From Victivallales bacterium (GTDB taxonomy: Bacteria > Verrucomicrobiota > Lentisphaeria > Oligosphaerales > Oligosphaeraceae): a stretch of 7,620 nt of DNA. The translations under genes were made by a program, and so were the position numbers. The stretch lies in contig JAFZZD010000685.1 of assembly GCA_017615955.1 (NCBI GenBank), positions 1 through 7,620 on the forward strand. Direction: 5' to 3'. This document shows, one piece after another, positions 6,601-7,620 of the stretch. How positions within the stretch are numbered: the first letter of the stretch is position 1; each line of letters opens with the position of its first letter. The notes beneath the pieces were generated by a model that was given only the letters and a program-made list of their open reading frames with translations, had not been told where the DNA came from and did no database searches.

Positions 6601-7573
6601 CGCTGCGCTTGACTTCTACAGCTATCATCTGAAGCGCTTTGTTGAGCGCACGAAGGTGGACAGCATCTATTACGACTTCGGCGTGTTTGGCCCCTGCAGC
6701 AATGTGCAGCACGGCTGCAGTGAGCACTGGCCCATTTTGGCAATGAGGGAACTCTACCGCAGGACTGCGCTGATCCTCTATGAATCTGGCGTAAAGGAGC
6801 CTCTGGTGGTACTGCACAACACGGATTGCGTGGAAGTGCCGTCTTTCACATTTGTCACCCATCTTTTCAATGGCGAGCACATACGCCAGGATTCCAGCAC
6901 ATTGTACCACAATGGCAAGGACATTCTGGACAGCTACGACCTGACAATGTTCGCCAGCGAGCTCTCCTCTCTGCCATTCGGCTTCACCAACAGCGTGTAC
7001 AATCCCGCGGATACGCTCAAAACCGAGTTTGGCGGCGGCAAGGAACCTGCCCAGTTGTACAGTTTCAGGATAAGCCAGGCCTTCCTGGCGGCCACATTGC
7101 CGCACAATACCATCACTGCGCAAAATCGTACGCATTTTGGCATTCTTGACAAGATTGTGCGCGAATACGAGCGCTTTGGCGTAAAGGATGCGGAATTCAT
7201 AGGCTACTGGAAAAAGCCCGCCGCAGTCCAGGGAGCGGACGACATATTGGTTAGCATCTACAGGCATCCTGGCCAGAAGAAGGCGCTGGCAGTGGTATCC
7301 CATGTAGGCAAGGAGCACAAGGACCAGGACTTCACCGTGGTCTTTGACGCGAAGGTGCTTGGCTTCGCGCCAACCATTGCAAAGGATTTGCTTACTGCTG
7401 ACGACCCAGACTACCAGCTGCTATACAAACTGCTCGGTCGCAACCACATCTACCAGGGGCGTGCGCCCTTGCAGCTGGGGGACTTCGGCAGCAAGGTCAA
7501 TGGCTTCAAAGACGGCAAACTGTCCATGAGCCTCAAGCACCATACTTTTGCGCTTGTGGAAATATCATTGTAA
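3695..7573 (+). CDS. Exported multidomain protein: LamG-like, CBM9-like and DUF6067-type glycosidase barrel
   Basis: A 1292-residue protein. Residues 1-20 are a signal peptide (basic MRSFK, then a leucine-rich core, cleavage probably after YAA), so it is exported. About 21-225 looks like a LamG/concanavalin-type beta sandwich. About 228-435 is a CBM9-like (DOMON-type) domain, seen from APEIDGKLDEPFWKQA (238-253), the AAIPWSSL strand (373-380) and FNFCRSW (392-398). About 436-620 holds two beta-sandwich linkers. About 625-850 is a beta-supersandwich with EYDGVSY (721-727), GICLFTESKKGW (792-803) and a FGYVATPV ending (840-847). About 870-1185 reads as a TIM-type barrel with VDSIYYDFG (988-996), the PCSNVQHGC segment (1000-1008) and NGEHIRQ (1059-1065); about 1185-1292 is a beta tail. 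The order supersandwich-ATPV-barrel-HGC resembles the family I know as DUF6067, assigned to glycoside-hydrolase-like proteins. Asp994 and Glu1061 are candidate catalytic residues. The substrate is unknown. Confidence 0.8.
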   Translation: MRSFKYLLLSLLSVVCLYAAETLHLQFGEAKTLNLPGGKLEVPQAQDGWLLRGSQGLAVPAPSLIKANEGTIIVRFKLNSKLDEKQKLRNIMTYRCRSRNRAAIYIGGNSKILRFYVGDYTDKVIFESPIPIEFGKEHSAAIAWGDGRVRFYLDGLMLEDAKLPLPLEKPDKIHLGPYKDGYGSMAPGKDDQLFNELLTYDEGLPSSKIAELSGASIENAVKGNPGLLSVPVNTAKAPEIDGKLDEPFWKQAASLPVLVNFYSKYDSFKAPNGYFLISADSQNLYLGMQYIFPSNNTISQGQPRTPESKPEVFGTESFEFFLFVNGEAYRFGGNVAGGSTERKGKDRDWTAPWQYKSKLAMLIDNSQVWQAEAAIPWSSLELKGMPQEPLPFNFCRSWTITDFSGATALNPDGSYWIKENSPKISFVNDAPTCRLIERNNPANGTLKQKMLLYSPVAGELSYEIAMLLEDGSCMPAPIYAKKINVKAGESKEVEVDVPLRSGEYDMLRYTLSRKGKVFARNLVPFKQDDIIMEVNPRFFQDAIDVALRTDKIQRNFGSQGDKYLRLADTAGKELWAGKLKGDKMTVPFDHEKLPAGNYKLQLADAAGKEFYAQELVFPGMGEWSKVKYDQTVILPPFTPLETKGSSFSMWGRTYGYARSILPNSVKTQGKELFAAAPAVIANGEAALQGTFQVKSSLPHRADFIASARHSAFTVQSTGFVEYDGVSYSKIQLKAQDDLKELKLRFTLNAAYAKYLHAANGSSWGTKTTCSIKPGKTSLGFYPMMWIGDEEQGICLFTESKKGWTGPKNQVWTIEKDGDKAVVEVRLKTSLEKGSTFEFEFGYVATPVKKHTSDFPLDIMGDNHTQMMRRPGRAPVNYLAIFSHFKGSVNPFNDFPTEETWTDIILNSEQMKWRKASGTKLTAYMASRGISDEYPEIKAYKNEWRVAPGFVLPYTQDGRKVTLFECCPCTAALDFYSYHLKRFVERTKVDSIYYDFGVFGPCSNVQHGCSEHWPILAMRELYRRTALILYESGVKEPLVVLHNTDCVEVPSFTFVTHLFNGEHIRQDSSTLYHNGKDILDSYDLTMFASELSSLPFGFTNSVYNPADTLKTEFGGGKEPAQLYSFRISQAFLAATLPHNTITAQNRTHFGILDKIVREYERFGVKDAEFIGYWKKPAAVQGADDILVSIYRHPGQKKALAVVSHVGKEHKDQDFTVVFDAKVLGFAPTIAKDLLTADDPDYQLLYKLLGRNHIYQGRAPLQLGDFGSKVNGFKDGKLSMSLKHHTFALVEISL

Positions 7574-7576
7574 GAC

Positions 7577-7581
7577 GGAGG
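7577..7581 (+). promoter_or_regulatory. Ribosome binding site of the next gene
   Basis: GGAGG lies 4 nt after the TAA at 7571-7573 and 5 nt before the ATG at 7587. The 13-nt gap suggests cotranscription with the large exported protein. Confidence 0.75.
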
Positions 7582-7586
7582 CTAAC

Positions 7587-7620
7587 ATGGAGAGCATTGC
7601 AGTTGAAGGACGCACGTTCC
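7587..7620 (+). CDS. Start of a further gene, truncated by the window edge
   Basis: The ATG at 7587 begins an open frame reading MESIAVEGRTF up to the last base, 11 codons and one extra base. It follows a perfect GGAGG site. The N-terminus is not hydrophobic, so it does not start as a signal peptide. Too little is present to name a family; it is listed because it is likely the next member of the cluster. Confidence 0.6.
   Translation, partial: MESIAVEGRTF

Noticed and set aside
6470..7318. 282-codon open frame on the minus strand
   Set aside because: It lies wholly opposite the barrel domain of the large exported protein and its translation shows no recognisable domain; it is a shadow of a codon-biased gene.

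Overview
The window holds a single-strand cluster of carbohydrate-active genes, all on the + strand: the 3' part of a NodB-like polysaccharide deacetylase-family protein, a complete GH29 alpha-L-fucosidase, a complete (alpha/alpha)-toroid protein of unknown activity, a complete 1292-residue exported multidomain protein with a probable glycosidase barrel, and the first codons of a further gene. No phage, IS, CRISPR or RNA gene is visible. The organism looks like a glycan-degrading bacterium. The mix of a large LamG + CBM9-like + glycoside-hydrolase-like exported protein, GH29 and NodB-like proteins, plus palindromic intergenic repeats, suggests the PVC group (Lentisphaerota, Kiritimatiellota, Planctomycetes). 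That is an inference from gene style, not proof.

Layout: 1-867 deacetylase-like (5' truncated by the window); 14-nt gap with a strong ribosome binding site; 882-2183 GH29 fucosidase; a 107-nt gap filled mostly by a 32-bp imperfect inverted repeat made of 10-nt units; 2291-3520 toroid protein; a 174-nt gap with four copies of a 13-nt GC-rich motif, two of which form a terminator-like hairpin; 3695-7573 exported multidomain protein; 13-nt gap; 7587 onward, the next gene.

How the genes may work together: the 1292-aa protein carries a signal peptide and carbohydrate-binding-type beta domains, so it would act on glycan outside the cytoplasm. The fucosidase and the toroid protein have no visible signal peptide, so they would act on imported fragments. 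The fucosidase implies a fucose-containing substrate such as a host or algal glycan; which one cannot be told from this window. Tight spacing suggests that the first two genes are cotranscribed, and likewise the fourth and fifth. The terminator-like hairpin after the third gene suggests that the fourth may start a second transcription unit.

The most unusual material is the two unrelated families of short structured repeats on either side of the third gene, and the two enzymes (toroid protein and large exported barrel protein) whose substrates cannot be named.
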